64,000 bases of DNA. Origin: Branchiostoma floridae. Its lineage: Eukaryota; Chordata; Leptocardii; Amphioxiformes; Branchiostomatidae. Position 1 is the first letter of the stretch, and each line of letters opens with the position of its first letter. Of this stretch, positions 41,008 to 53,388 are shown piece after piece. A program made the translations under genes and the position numbers. The notes beneath the pieces were generated by a model that had not been told where the DNA came from, made no database searches, and was given only the letters and a program-made list of their open reading frames with translations. The stretch spans positions 3,668,551 to 3,732,550 of the forward strand of contig NC_049992.1 of assembly GCF_000003815.2 (NCBI RefSeq), given 5' to 3'.

Positions 41008-42801
41008 ATGTTACCTTCTAAGCATTCTGCACCCAAATATGGGTGGTTCACGACAGTTGTTGCCATGGCAGCCTGTGTTCTGAGCATTGTTACCATGGTA
41101 ACACTGGTGGTGGTTGTTCTGGAGGTGAGGAACTTGAGATCAGAACTGGAGACAAAACTGCGTCACAAGGAAGCAGTTCTGGGCGGCGGAGATTTTACAG
41201 AGTTTCAGGACGCCAAGGTGAGCAGCGGGGCGCAATACTTACTTGCAGCGTAACGTTTAAAGAAGGTAGTATTTCTCCATTCTTCACCATAAATTCCACG
41301 CTTGTTGCTACAGTATTTATACAGATGGGTAAACATCAGTAATAAGTGACAACTCTAATCGGGTTTTCGTACCAAACAGAATTGCCTCGGGGGTTGACTG
41401 GGTCCCTTGCTCAATTCTGACCAGTGGAAGGGATACTAGAAGCGTGATTACAGAGTTGGTATTTTCATCTGATTGGTTGGGTTTACTTGCCTAGCAATGC
41501 TTACACGCCTGATTATTTACATTCTGAGGACCACCATTCGGTTTGCATCTGATATGAAACTCTAGAATGAAGTCACTCAAACAGAATTTTTATGTTGGAC
41601 ATAATCATAATAAATAGAAACAAATTGAGAAGTCGACAGTCCGTTGGAGACCACGTATAGACCGTAACTTGTCCAGAATAGAGAATACAGAAAGTAGTCA
41701 TACTGGATATTTGATTCAATAAGGACTGCAATATCGACATGCTTGGATGCTATTTTCTCCTCGCTTTGATTTGATGACATTTTAACTTTCTTTTAAACAT
41801 ACAGGCTGTTCCAAGAAAACAATCAGTTTGGCTGGTGAGGCCCATGAGTAACAACAAATGCGTACGTGTCTGAACAGTCGTCACACGATAATGACTTCCT
41901 ACTCGTCTGGTTTCAGCGCCCGGATGGTGATACCGAGGCAGACCCTGGGAAGGAGAGCTTGACTGGGAAAGAGAACTACCACCGGTCAAAGAGGTCCGCC
42001 AATAGCGTCACCATGCCCATTGGAAGTGAGTTTGTGCGAGTTGTACCACTTTTCTACACCAAGCAGGGCAAACTCAGTTGTTAATGCTAGATAAATGTAA
42101 TGAATAATGAGTGCTTGCATGGTGGAAGGGAGGGGGGGGGGTGTTAGTTGACATATTTGACAACTTGTATGTTCTCAGGTTGCCTGCAGGGACTACCCGG
42201 ACCTCCTGGTGTCCCAGGGAGGGACGGGTTACCGGGAAGAGATGGTCAGCCGGGCGCAGCCGGTTCACCGGGGCGAGATGGCCAGCCAGGAAGAGACGGA
42301 CGAGATGCCGGACAACCATGCACAGTCAGTTCACCGGGAGGAGATGGACGCGATAGGCAACCAGGCACTGCCTGTCCTGGCCATGGGAACTTAACCTGTC
42401 CCAGCGGCTATGTCAAGTTCCAGGACAGGTGCTTCAAATTCTCCAGCGACAAGCAGAACTACGTCGACGCCAGGTCCGCCTGTCAGGCTGCCGGTGCGCG
42501 TCTGGCCATGCCTAAGGACCAGGCAACCAACGACTTCCTGCTGGCTAATCAACTGACCAGGTATCCCAGTGGCTCTAGCGCCTGGTTCGGTCTGACGGAC
42601 CTGGCCCAGGAGGGAACCTGGGTGTGGGAGGACGGGACGCCTCTCACCGGCTGGAGCTACTGGTATCCAGGACGACCTGACGATTATCAATCTGCTGAAG
42701 ACTGTGGTGAGTGGGAAGCTGGCTATGGCTACAGGTGGAACGATAATCCATGCTATGTTAGTCAGTATTATGTGTGTGAAGCCAGTGCAGCCGTTCCCTA
42801 G
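41008..42801 (+). CDS. C-type lectin C: type II membrane collagen-like lectin
   Basis: Exons 41008-41217, 41917-42025, 42179-42801; 313 aa, phases agree. MLPSKHSAPKYGWFTT is the cytosolic start; residues 15-40 (VVAMAACVLSIVTMVTLVVV) form the membrane anchor; then a charged helix. Exon 2 encodes NYHRSKRSANS, a furin-like R-X-K-R site that could release the ectodomain. Exon 3 starts with about 11 Gly-X-Y triplets (GLPGPPGVPGRDGLPGRDGQ), then the CTLD: LTCPSGYVKFQDRCFKFS, WFGLTDLAQEGTWVWEDGTP, RPDDY, RWNDNPC, ending YYVCEASAAVP. The sugar motif is RPD instead of QPD. The architecture resembles collectins and scavenger-type lectins; trimer formation by the collagen part is expected from family knowledge. 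Ligand unknown. Confidence 0.87.
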
Positions 42802-44017
42802 CCCCCACCCCCAAATAATCAAGTACAAGTTTACTGGTCATGGCCTGCAATGAGTACAGAGATTGAAGTTTGTCAGTTTGTTATGACTTACTCTTACCTA
42901 GACATACAATTCTCTCCGTATAATGATATAAGGACTTTCGTATGTTAGTCCATTCTACCTTTGTACCAAGCTATCCTAGTGTATCTGCAATAAAAATGAA
43001 TAGTCAAAGAATAATCTTGACAGGTCGGTTCAAAAGAAATGTAAACCGTAATATTTACACTTTTGATGGATATGTAAGCTAGCATGTGAGTAGAAATAAA
43101 GCCGTGTTGACCAGTAACCGTCTCTTTCTTCTTGTACAGTTTTGCAATTCCACTTACACAATGGGTACATTTTACAAATCCAAAGTATATTTCCAATACA
43201 AAATTCAAATGGCTGGTGGAGGGTACAATTATGCAGCTGGGTAACTGTATTATTGTTTGTGAGATGTAGAACGTAAGTAGAAAGGACTGGAAGTTTAAAT
43301 GATGCACTCCCACCGGGACGAAACCAACCTCTTTTCGATATATATGTGTGGTATATCTTTCTAGTAGCAATCAACAATTAGTCTGTGTGACACAAACTCC
43401 GCTGTCCAGGGCTGTAACTGGCCCCTCGGGGGCCGGCGGATGTTGGGCGGGCTGCTATAAGCGAGATTTAATCAGGCTAATCAACAATAAGCTACCGAGC
43501 GTCTGTATATTATATGTAGCACAAATTGGCTCGAGTACAACTATTTAAATAAAGAGTTGAACAAGAAGAATAGTGTTACCTTTCTTTCGTGGGTCAAGAC
43601 CTACCAACAACGCAAATACTATGGAACTCCATACGTAGGTTGATACTTCTCATTTAATGCCGGCAGGGCCGAGCTTCGGCAGGCGTTAAGCTTTTGAGGT
43701 TGGTAACTATTATAAAATTGTGTAGACTATTGACCTTATTGCTGAATCTCTTCATGGTTATCATTAAAAACAGAAATATAATATTTACCGATGTCTGGTG
43801 TGTTAATCTGTCATCTATAAGCAACCCAAAAAGTTGATTTGGTCACAGTACATAATCGACGTCTTATACAGGTGGACAAATGTTCGCACATTTGTATGGG
43901 CTTCATAGAAAATCAGGCTCGTGATGAATAATCCATTTTTACATTATTAACCTTGGCCCTTCCCTGAGTCTATACCTCAGGCACATAGGTTTATCATCAG
44001 CCTGTGTTTACACAATC
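42802..44017 (+). other. CTL-C 3' flank, shared with the region before CTL-F
   Basis: Repeated 3'-flank sequence: GTACAGAGATTGAAGTTTGT after CTL-C and CTL-D; GATATAAGGACTTTCGT and TTCGGCAGGCGTTAAGCTT at 42.9-43.7 and again at 52.5-53.2 kb. Poly(A)-like AATAAA occurs at about 43098 and 43547. No gene recognised. Confidence 0.5.
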
Positions 44018-44309
44018 TCTCGCTGGTTAATGACCCCCTCCCCGAGAGGTGGCGGCAGGTGGCAACTGTAGGCCCAGCCGGCAGGAGCGCGATTTTATTC
44101 AGGCTAGAGTTATTATCACTAGCAAAACAAACGTGACATTTAGAAAAGAGAGTCTCATAGATAATAAAAGGTCAAATGTTAACCAGACCCATCTGACTGT
44201 GAGTAACTTAAAGTTGTTTGTCAACCCAACACTGCCACGTCGACAGCAGACTTGTACTGTCAGGGTTGGTGATCTGACTGCACTATACCGCGCCCTTCCG
44301 TCTGACAAA
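44018..44309 (+). promoter_or_regulatory. Conserved upstream block of CTL-D
   Basis: Same block as at 40721-41007, ending immediately before the ATG, with TCTGACAAAATG at the start itself. Confidence 0.6.
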
Positions 44310-46337
44310 ATGTTACCTTCTAAGCATTCTGCACCCAAATATGGGTGGTTCACCACAGTTGTTGCCATGGTGGCCTGCGTTCTGAGCATTGTTACCATGG
44401 TAACGCAGGTGGTGGTTGTTCTGGAGTTTAGAAACTTGAGATCAGAACTCCGGGAAACAAGACTGCGTCACAAGGAAGCAGTTCTGGACGGCGGAGATCT
44501 TGCAGAGCTTCAAGACGCCAAGGTGAGTACGTGAGTCCGTAGAAATTGTCTTCGCAGATCTTAACACCAGCTTCAATACTTAATTGCACTTATATCTAAA
44601 GGCGTTGAGGTCTTAAGGAAGAATTTCCTCAAAGTTTCAATAAGTGTCAATATGACGTTGGGTTTGGGGGCGTGTCAGATGCCATAATGTACCACATGAA
44701 ACATCTAAGGCAACGGAATTGCCATATATATATTTACGTGGTTACTTGTACGAACACAGCGCTTGTAAAAGTTTTTCGAGGAATATTGATGTCTTAACAC
44801 ATACATTTTAGACAAGCCTTATTGCTGTCAGGGGCTGGCTGGGCCCCTTCCCTGAGGGGTTTGACTCCAGTGGAAGGGAGGGCTACTAGAAGCACGTGTA
44901 GTACTGCGTAGTTTAGTCAGAAGACAGTTTTCTTGCCTAACAACGATACCATACCTATTATTTGCATTCTAGAGGAACCCCATTTACTTGCCATGAAACC
45001 GCGGAGTGAAGTTCGAAAATCCACTCAGCCAAAACTTAACATTTTATATAGTCAATTTTCAAGTATTTTTTAGTCAAGATAGAAATTTTCTCTTCAAGTT
45101 GAACTGAGGACACTCTAAGATTCTTCATAACATTCGTATAGTTCCACGAAAATAGTCTGTTTTGCTAGCGCGAACCATGTAACAACAAAGGCGTATGCGT
45201 CAACTCATTCGTCACACGATAATGACTTCCTGCTCGTCTGGTTTCAGCGCCCGGAGGGGCCAGGCTCTCATGGTGACATCGAGGCACAGCACCCTGGGAA
45301 GGAGAGCTTGACTGGGAAAGAGAACTACCACCGGTCAAAGAGGTCTGCCAATAGCGTCACCATGCCCTTTGGAAGTGAGCTTGTTTTTTGTGTTGTCTTT
45401 TTTTCAACGTTTCAAGTACACCATGCGTTGTTCAGGCTGGGCAATGAGACGAAATGAAAAGAAATTAAATGGATAGACTGGAATAAAATAAAATAAAATA
45501 GAATAGGACGAGTGTGATAAGAATAGTTAGCTCAGTTCAACATCAGTTTTAGAGAATTACGGGTAGATAAGCATAAATTTAAAGTAAAAATACACCTGCT
45601 GGGCGACGTCGACTAACTCACATAGACCAGCTTGCTCGTGATGTGGGGTTGCGGGTCGAGGACTTAAAGAACGTTTTGAGGGACAGAGCTGTCTGGAAAG
45701 AAAGAGTGGACCTGGTCATTAACTTAGTGACATGTCAGAAGAAGTTCCCCACCAATCGGACAATAACGACAAACATTTTTATTCTGTGATCTATAAAGGC
45801 TGCCTTCAAGGATCCCCTGGGATTCCGGGGAGGGATGGCCTACCGGGCGCAGCCGGTTCACCGGGGCGAGACGGGCAGCCAGGAAGAGATGGACGCGATG
45901 GGCAACCAGGCCCAGTCTGTCCTGGGAGCCCAGTCTGTCCCAGTGGTTACGTTAAGTTCCAGGACAGGTGCTTCAAATTCTCCACCGACAAGAAGACCTA
46001 CGCCGATGCCAGGTCCGCCTGCCAGGCTGCCGGCGGGCACCTGGCTATGCCTAAGGACCAGGCAACAAACAACTTCCTGGTCAACCAACTGACCAGGTAC
46101 CCTAGTGGCTCCAACGTCTATTTTGGCCTGACGGACCTGGCCCAGGAGGGAACCTTTGTGTGGGAGGACGGGACGCCGCTCACCGGCTGGAAAAACTGGT
46201 CACCAGGACAACCTGACGATTATAGATCTGTTGAGGACTGTGCTCATTGGTGGGGTTCGTATGGCTACAAGTGGAACGATCGGTCATGCTCTGATAGTGA
46301 TTATTATGTGTGTGAAGTCAGTGCAGCCGTTCCTTAG
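44310..46337 (+). CDS. C-type lectin D: type II membrane collagen-like lectin
   Basis: Exons 44310-44522, 45248-45374, 45799-46337; 292 aa, phases agree. Same plan as CTL-C: MLPSKHSAPKYGWFTT, membrane anchor, furin-like RSKRSAN in exon 2 (six residues longer than in C), then a shorter Gly-X-Y part (GSPGIPGRDGLPGAAGSPGR), and the CTLD with VCPSGYVKFQDRCFKFS, YFGLTDLAQEGTFVWEDGTP, GQPDDY and KWNDRSC, ending YYVCEVSAAVP. The motif pair QPD/WND is the galactose type. The exon 3 acceptor (CTATAAAG) has a weak pyrimidine tract, possibly because a LINE fragment lies just before it (45596-45730). Confidence 0.87.
45596..45730 (+). mobile_element. LINE reverse-transcriptase C-terminal fragment
   Basis: The plus frame reads GRRRLTHIDQLARDVGLRVE and DLKNVLRDRAVWKERVDLV, the typical last segment of LINE ORF2 proteins. 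It ends at about 45730, some 70 bp before CTL-D exon 3. Confidence 0.8.
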
Positions 46338-47252
46338 CCCCACAAATGTCAAGTAGAAGTTGGCTGGTCATGACCTACAGCGAGTACAGAGATTGAAGTT
46401 TGTCAGTTGGATATGATTTAGTTCCAGACTAAAAAGATGTGACAGTTTTGAATTTTATAAAGCTAATTAGGGATATTAAACGATCTTTAAATTGGTGTTC
46501 ATTTTACCTTTGTATCAGCGTGTAAAGAGATTGCATTTTGTCAGTTTGTATGACTTATTCCTAGCTAGACAAAACAATCTGTCGGTGTTATAATGATATA
46601 AGAACATTTACAGTGTGTTCATTCTATCTTTGTACCAAGCTATCGTTGTGTATTTTCAGTTTAGTTATATAGTCAAAGAATAGTCTTCATATGTAGGGTC
46701 AGAAAGGAATATAAACGTGTAGTACAGTAAAGGTTTACTGCTAATGGCCTACAGCGAGTACAGACGAGATTGAGGTGTATGATTTAGTTCCAGATTAAAC
46801 GGATGTGGCAGTCTTGAAAAGTTAGGGACCCGACTTTCAAACTGTGTCATTTTACGTTTGTACCAAGCTATACAAGTATACTTTCAGATTAGTCATATTG
46901 TCAAGTATAATCTTAACATGTGATATTTGCACTTTTGATAGATATGTAAATCGATCATGTGACTAGAAATAAAGCATTGACATATCCCTCCATGATTATC
47001 ACAAAACCAGTAATATTTACTAATGTCTAATGTCTTAATTTGTAAACAATATCCAACCACAAAAGTTGATTTGGTCACAGTAACAAATTCGACGTCTTCT
47101 ACAGGTGAATAAATGTTCACTTCGGGCATTTGTATGAGCATCTTAGAAAAATTATTCTCATGGTAAATAATCTAATTTCAACCTTGACCCTTCCCTGAGT
47201 TTATAACTCAGAGAACATCTTAGGTTTATTATCAGCCTGTGTTTACACAATC
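46338..47252 (+). other. CTL-D 3' flank
   Basis: Internally repeated flank sequence (GAGTACAGAGATTGAAGTT, TTTGTACCAAGCTAT two or three times) and AATAAA at about 46968. No gene seen. Confidence 0.5.
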
Positions 47253-47542
47253 TCTCGCTGGCTTGGGTTAATGACCCCCTCCCCGAGAGAGGCGGTAGTT
47301 GGCAACTGAAGGGCCGGCCGCTAGGAGCGCGATTTTAGTCAGGCTAGGTTTATTATCACTAGCAAAACAAACGTGACATTTAGAGAAGAGAGTCTCGTGG
47401 ATAATTATAGGTCAAATGTTGTTGGTAGACCCACCTGACTGTGAGTAACTTAAAGTTGTTTGTCAACCCAATTCTGCCACGTCGACAGCAAACTTGCACT
47501 GTACGTCTGCACTAAACTGTGACCTATCGACTTTCTTACAAA
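47253..47542 (+). promoter_or_regulatory. Conserved upstream block of CTL-E
   Basis: Third copy of the shared ~290-bp block, with the same strings as before CTL-C and CTL-D. Confidence 0.6.
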
Positions 47543-48852
47543 ATGTTACCTTCTAAGCATTCTGCAGCCAAATATGGGTGGTTCACGACAGTTGTTGCCA
47601 TGGCAGCCTGTGTTCTGAGCATTGTTACCATGGTAACACAGGTGGTGGTTGTTCTGGAGGTGAGGAACTTGAGATCAGAACTGGAGACAAAACTGCGTCA
47701 CAAGGAAGCAGTTCCGGACGGCAAAGATTTTGACAAGCTTCGGGGCGCCAAGGTGAGTTAGAAGCCCACAAAGATGCTATTTTCAGAAGTAAACATAAGC
47801 TTGATTATCTTAAATCTGTTCCGGGGCAAACTGCTAGGGGGCCAACTTACAACGATTCATCCTTAGTTATCTGTCCAGGACAAAATATACAAAAACTGGA
47901 ATATTTGCTGCAGTACCAAGGTCACAACCCAGGTGCCCAAAATCGACCTTCGTCTTCCCAACCCCTTTCCACAGATCAAATATCATTACAATCCATTCAA
48001 AGGTTCTAAAGTTATTCTGACCACAAATATCCGAAAACACACCAACAGACATGTACACACACACACACACACACTGACACACCAAAAACTATACCTCCAT
48101 TTTTAAAGGAGGTAATAAGAATTGAATCGTTTCGGTCATTCTCCGTCTTGTAGAATAAGTATAGATAGGAATCTCTTTAAGAAATAGAGTGATACAGAGT
48201 GAAACCAAATTGATAGATTACTCCAACGCGACTGTCCAAAGAAGTCTATAATTATCAGACAATCATGATAAACATATTTGACTATCTGTATGACATTTTT
48301 TGTTCTCAGGCTGCCTTGAATGACCCCCGGGGCCTACCAGGCGCAGCTGGCTCATCGGGAAGGGATGGACGCGATGTCAAACAACCAGGTACAGTTTCTC
48401 CTGAGAACCTAGCCTGTCCCAGCGGTTACGTTAAGTTCCAGGACACATGCTTCAGCTTCTCCAACGAAAGGAGGAACCATGCTGAAGCAAGGTGCGCCTG
48501 TCAGACTACTGAACTGAACTGTCAGACTACCGGCGGGCACCTGGCTCTGCCTAAGGACCAGGCAACTAACGACTTCTTGGTCAACCAGATCCACGACAGG
48601 TACCCCAATGGCGACGACGTCTGGTTCGGCCTGACAGACCAGCTCCAGGAGGGAGAATGGGCATGGGATGACGGGGCGCCACTCGGCACAGGCTGGACCA
48701 ACTGGTATACAGGGCAACCTGACGATGGCGCTGATGGTTTTAGCTCTGCTGAGGACTGTGCTAGGTGGAGGGAAGACAGCTACAAGTGGGACGATGGTTC
48801 ATGCTTTTTTCCTCGGCATTATGTGTGTGAAGTCAGTGCAGCTGTTCCCTAG
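47543..48852 (+). CDS. C-type lectin E: membrane lectin without the furin exon
   Basis: Exons 47543-47752 and 48310-48852; 250 aa. Exon 1 (MLPSKHSAAKYGWFTT plus anchor) is close to C and D. I find no counterpart of exon 2 in the 557-bp intron. Exon 1 ends in phase 0, and exon 3 is read in a different frame at its start (AALNDPRGLPGAAGSSGRDG), because it lacks 17 nt found in CTL-D; the Gly-X-Y frame is restored. The collagen part is very short. The CTLD has LACPSGYVKFQDTCFSFS, a small duplication CQTTELNCQTT, WFGLTDQLQEGEWAWDDGAP, GQPDDG and KWDDGSC (WDD for WND), ending HYVCEVSAAVP. It probably cannot be shed by furin and may bind calcium differently (inference). Confidence 0.8.
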
Positions 48853-48944
48853 CCGAAAAAGTCTGACTTCACTGGTGATAGCCTACAGCGAGTAAAGAGA
48901 TTGGAGTTAGTGATTTGGATGTAGTCCCAGCTACACATAATTAT

Positions 48945-51900
48945 GTTACCTTCACAGAAGGTACATACTGTTTTTGCATCGTTTCTTCTTCTTCTTCTTC
49001 TTCTTCTTTTCCGCACAAATAAAAAACATGAATATCTCCAAAACTAGACCTTGGAATATCTCGTAATGCAGCAAGCTGGTAGGTCTGCACATAAGACACT
49101 GCACCTTGGTCATTTGGTCCCCCAAAGACACCAAAAAATGATTTTATGGGGCAAAAAAGGGTGAAAAAACTAGCAATTTTAACACAAAATCGAACTTTCG
49201 AGCCCCCATAGAACATTGGAACCACGTTCCAAGGACCCGAGGTCAACGACCGGTAGCTATGGAACCCGCCCGGGAGTTATGGAACATGGTGTTCGAACGA
49301 GGTCAACGACCGCCACTACGCAACACGGAAGTGTCCGCCCGTCAAATGATGACTTCATCTTGCTTTGGACGGCCTGAATTGAGGCAGAAGCCGTCCTCTG
49401 AATGATTTGTGGAATTCATTTTACCAAGAAGTAATAAATCGGATCAAGAAATTCACAGAGCTTTGACTTTATTTTGCCGAATATCGGCACCTTTTGCATA
49501 CTAGTATAACGTTATCAACTTCAAGTTAGAATGAAATTGAGGGCAGGCAGAATGAAATTTAATGCCCCCAAAGTATAATGTGTCTCGGTTAAGGTCTATA
49601 TCGAGTCAAATCTAAGCATTTGTTTCGATACTTTTCTTGATTTTGTTTAAGCTAAAGGTTTTGCTACCTGCACAAGTCAGTTTAACTCTGAGCCATCCAA
49701 ACATTGTTCGGATTCTATGTTGTGTTTGAGTTACGTAGAATCGAGAACACACACGATGTGTAGTACGCCAGCACTCGTGCGTACACACGCGGTAATTTGG
49801 TGAACAAACGCATTCAGAGCACTACTGCAATTTTCTCAGACAGGCCGACAACTGTGGTAACGTTACGTGTATGTGGTGATTTCTTTGGATGTCTCCTGAC
49901 ATGATAAGTAACTGGCATATAACGTTAATCATAAAAATGTAGCGAGACCTGTTCGACAAGTTCATACATAGAGCTGCCGTCTAAATGAAACACGGATTGG
50001 TGTCACGGTTGTAGTTAACCGATTTTTGAGTCAACAAGAACATTTGAGCAAAAAAACAACAACACATGACTACGTTAGACGCAAGGTCACTGCGTGTTGC
50101 CGGCTGTTACATAAAAAAACATGCATAACGATCGTCATGCGAACTCAAAGTTTTACGCCTGAGACATAAAGGTATGTGAAACACAAACGATGGACTTGAT
50201 GAGTTTATTTCGCTATTAAACTGACCTGAACAAACACGATTAACTGCAGCGTGGAACGCCCTCCCCATGTTAGGTCACGGTCATTCCGTTCACCTTGTTG
50301 TTTATCATGTAAGTTACCACAGCGCTGCGTTGGTCCCCAGCAAGCAAGTGGAGCACGGAAACGAAGTCTGGGTGAATTACAATAAATCTACTTACAGCTT
50401 TGTACACGGTGGGAGTGGCCGGCACAGCACAAATCCCCAGGCACAAATCAGCATAAGCCAACGCGAAAGTTAAGTGTAGCAGAAACCTAACCCCTTGAAG
50501 TTTGCATGATTGACAGGCGGACGGGTTTGAAGTGTACCGACTACGGCACGTATTGATAATGAGGGCATAAACAAACTACGTACATCAAACGTAAATCAAA
50601 ATTGTTTGCTAAAAATAAAAGAAATTTATGAAATATGAATTGCGGGCTCTGAAAAAATGATTGGGCCGTTCAAAATATGAATGAATTTACACAGATTGAC
50701 TGAGACAGGAAGCATAGCGGAGATGTGCTGCGTACTGTGAAGATCACTTGCAGTGTGCAGGGGTAGCCATATCAATTTCTGCTCTGAGAGTGTCCGGCAA
50801 CTGCGGGACGTGAACGAATATAATAGATTCGTGGCAATTTTAGCGATTACGCTAATCAGCTGTTTCTGTGAATTTGTGCGATTTACAGTAGTTGGTAAGG
50901 CCCCCTTTCGAAATTTCCACTAGACGGCGATCGCGCTGCGCTCTTACTGCGACATAAACAGGATATGTGTAACATTCGATTTCAGACTGGGTATATGGTT
51001 CATAGAAAACGTAAAAGTGTAACTGAGCATGCTGAGGAGAACCCTTCGCGCTGCGTTGTACAAGCGGCAAACTCTGTGAGACGTTTCAAGCTGTGAATGT
51101 ACCTTCCGATTTTGTGCTACGCAGTGTGCCGTAACTTGGTACGCTTGTTTTAATTTTGCTCTCTTCAGAAGTTAGTCTAATTCAAGAAGATAGAAACGAG
51201 AATTCAATTCTATAATATTTGACAATAAAATTGTGACTGTATGTACTTCTGCCTCATGTGAGGCTGTATCTAGCACAATCTAGCTGATGTTTTCACGGGG
51301 AAAGGGACTAAATGCACTGTTTGCGATGGTCCGACTAAGAAAATCATTACGAAAAAAAACAAAACCGCCAACATCAACAAATCTCTGCCTACCTTTTGGG
51401 AAATATCTTCGACATCTTAATTTTCATAGACGGTCAGCCCAAATTTGGTGCAACATGATGACACCGGTAGATTCGGTCCATATTTTATAAGCAGTCAATT
51501 AAAGAATCAAAAGCACACCTATTTGTCACGTTTTATGTAGGGCCCCGCCCCCGTATAGAGGTCCGATCGGCTTACCGGAGACTATTTTGAAAGTACCTTA
51601 TTTAATTTCATATATTGTTCGATTTTTTTTACTTCTATGGTAGCAACAACTGACAGTTAATCGGGGCCGGGAAAATGACAACAAAAACATAGGCGCTAGC
51701 ACGATGCGACTGACCAGAACATTAGGGGGAGGGGCGCGGCACCGACTGGGTTCGACCAGTCGCTTCTCGCTTCTCTCTCGCCGCCGGCGCGCATTAGGAA
51801 TTATCATCAAAGTCAGCACCGTCTGCAAACATCCGCTGATTTTTTAGAGATTTTTGCAAAATTTGTCTATACTTACGCGCCGAGTTTGTTCGTCAACAAT

Positions 51901-52449
51901 GACGGAAAGCGCAAAATTAAACTTATTCTTATTTTATCAACTGAACTTCGCGGCTCGCGTTCTGCACCAAGTCAGGGACAGAGAACATGAATTTCCCAAG
52001 TGATTCAAAGCTTTATTTTTAAACATTTGAATACATATTGTTGAAGGAAGCCAGTTTTTTTTCCATGGCTCTCTCTCCGCAAGCCAAGAAATTTCTCCCT
52101 GGACCTCCCCAAGCCGAAAAAATTCATAGGCCCTGACGCTCCCGCAGACGACACGCTAAATGTCGTCGAGTAAACCCTGTTGACGACCGTCAGAAATGGA
52201 TAACCTTTTTGGACAGACAGACTGTGGCTTGTAGCTATGGGGCTGTGATGAGATGATGATGAGAAACCCTGTTTGGAACAATATTGGACGTCGTGTTCAT
52301 TATTTAAGATGTATAACGTTACAGATAAAAAATCATCAAAATTTATTTGTACCTTCTTGCATGTCTTGACTTATCCTGTGTCAACATCTGCAACTTAATC
52401 AGTTTACCCTTCCAGGTAGAAATGCTAGACTAAACCATGTGAAGGTAAC
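48945..52449. mobile_element. Candidate 3.5-kb inserted element with short TIRs
   Basis: GTTACCTTCACA at 48945 and TGTGAAGGTAAC ending at 52449 are a perfect 12-bp inverted pair. The outside sequence resembles lectin 3' flanks on both sides (48890-48940; from about 52490), whereas the inside does not. No transposase is recognisable; a (TTC)n run is at 48983-49010 and open frames are all short. No clear target duplication, so this may be chance. Confidence 0.35.
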
Positions 52450-52489
52450 ATTCTGTATTTGCTTGCAAATATACCCTTTCTAGTTTCCT

Positions 52490-53200
52490 CAGTGTTTGAT
52501 AAGGATATAAGGACTTTCGTGGTGTGTTTATTCTACCTTTGTACCGTGTCAGCTATCCAACTATATCTTCAGTTTAGCTTTTAAAGTCGAAGTATAATCT
52601 TAACGGTTAAAGTCAGAAAGGAATGTAAAGTTAACGTGATATTTGCACTTTTGATAGATATGTACGTCTATCGTGTGATTATAAAATGACAGTGTTAACC
52701 AGTAAAAGTTTCTTTCTTCTTGTGCATTCTTGCAGTTTTGTTCATTCTATCACACTGTAGGATAAGATAATACAGCTGGGTAGCATCTTTGTCTGTGAGG
52801 CAGAGCAAAGTGCTTAATATCGAACTGGAAGACTTGATCTACTCACACCGGTTGGAACCATACTATTTTCTGTGTGTGTTGTTGGATCTTTCAAGAAACA
52901 ATCCTCACCTCTAAGCCGTGCGCCTGTATAGTACATGTAGCAGAAATTGGCTCATTCGCAACTTCTTAAATAAACAGTTGAACAAGAAGAATAGTGTTGC
53001 CTTCCTTTCATGGGTCATGACCTACATGTACCAACAACCAAATACTATGGTAGTCCATACGTAGGTTGATACCTCTCTTGATCAAAACATTTATCTGTGG
53101 CAAAGGAGCCTTTAATGCCGGCAGCGTCGAGCTTCGGCAGGCGTTAAGCTTGTGAGGTTGGTAACTATGATAAAATTTGTGCAGGCTATCGACCTTACCG
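52490..53200 (+). repeat. Duplicate of the CTL-C 3' flank, upstream of CTL-F
   Basis: Matches 42900-43740: GATATAAGGACTTTCGT, TTTAAATAAA-type poly(A) region, TCCATACGTAGGTTGATAC, TTCGGCAGGCGTTAAGCTT. It shows that a lectin unit was duplicated and that part of its gene is gone. Confidence 0.7.
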
Positions 53201-53388
53201 CTGAATTCTACTGTACAAAATGCTGAACAATACTTGTGGTCTAGAGTTACCAGTGCTGGGCTTCAATGGCTCACACGGAGCTGTATTGGCCACATCAACA
53301 ACAAGGATATCAAGTGTCATTTCCTTGTGGGACTGTAACGTTGTATTTGAGACACGAAAATACTCTGCACCGAACTTCGAAAGAAACA

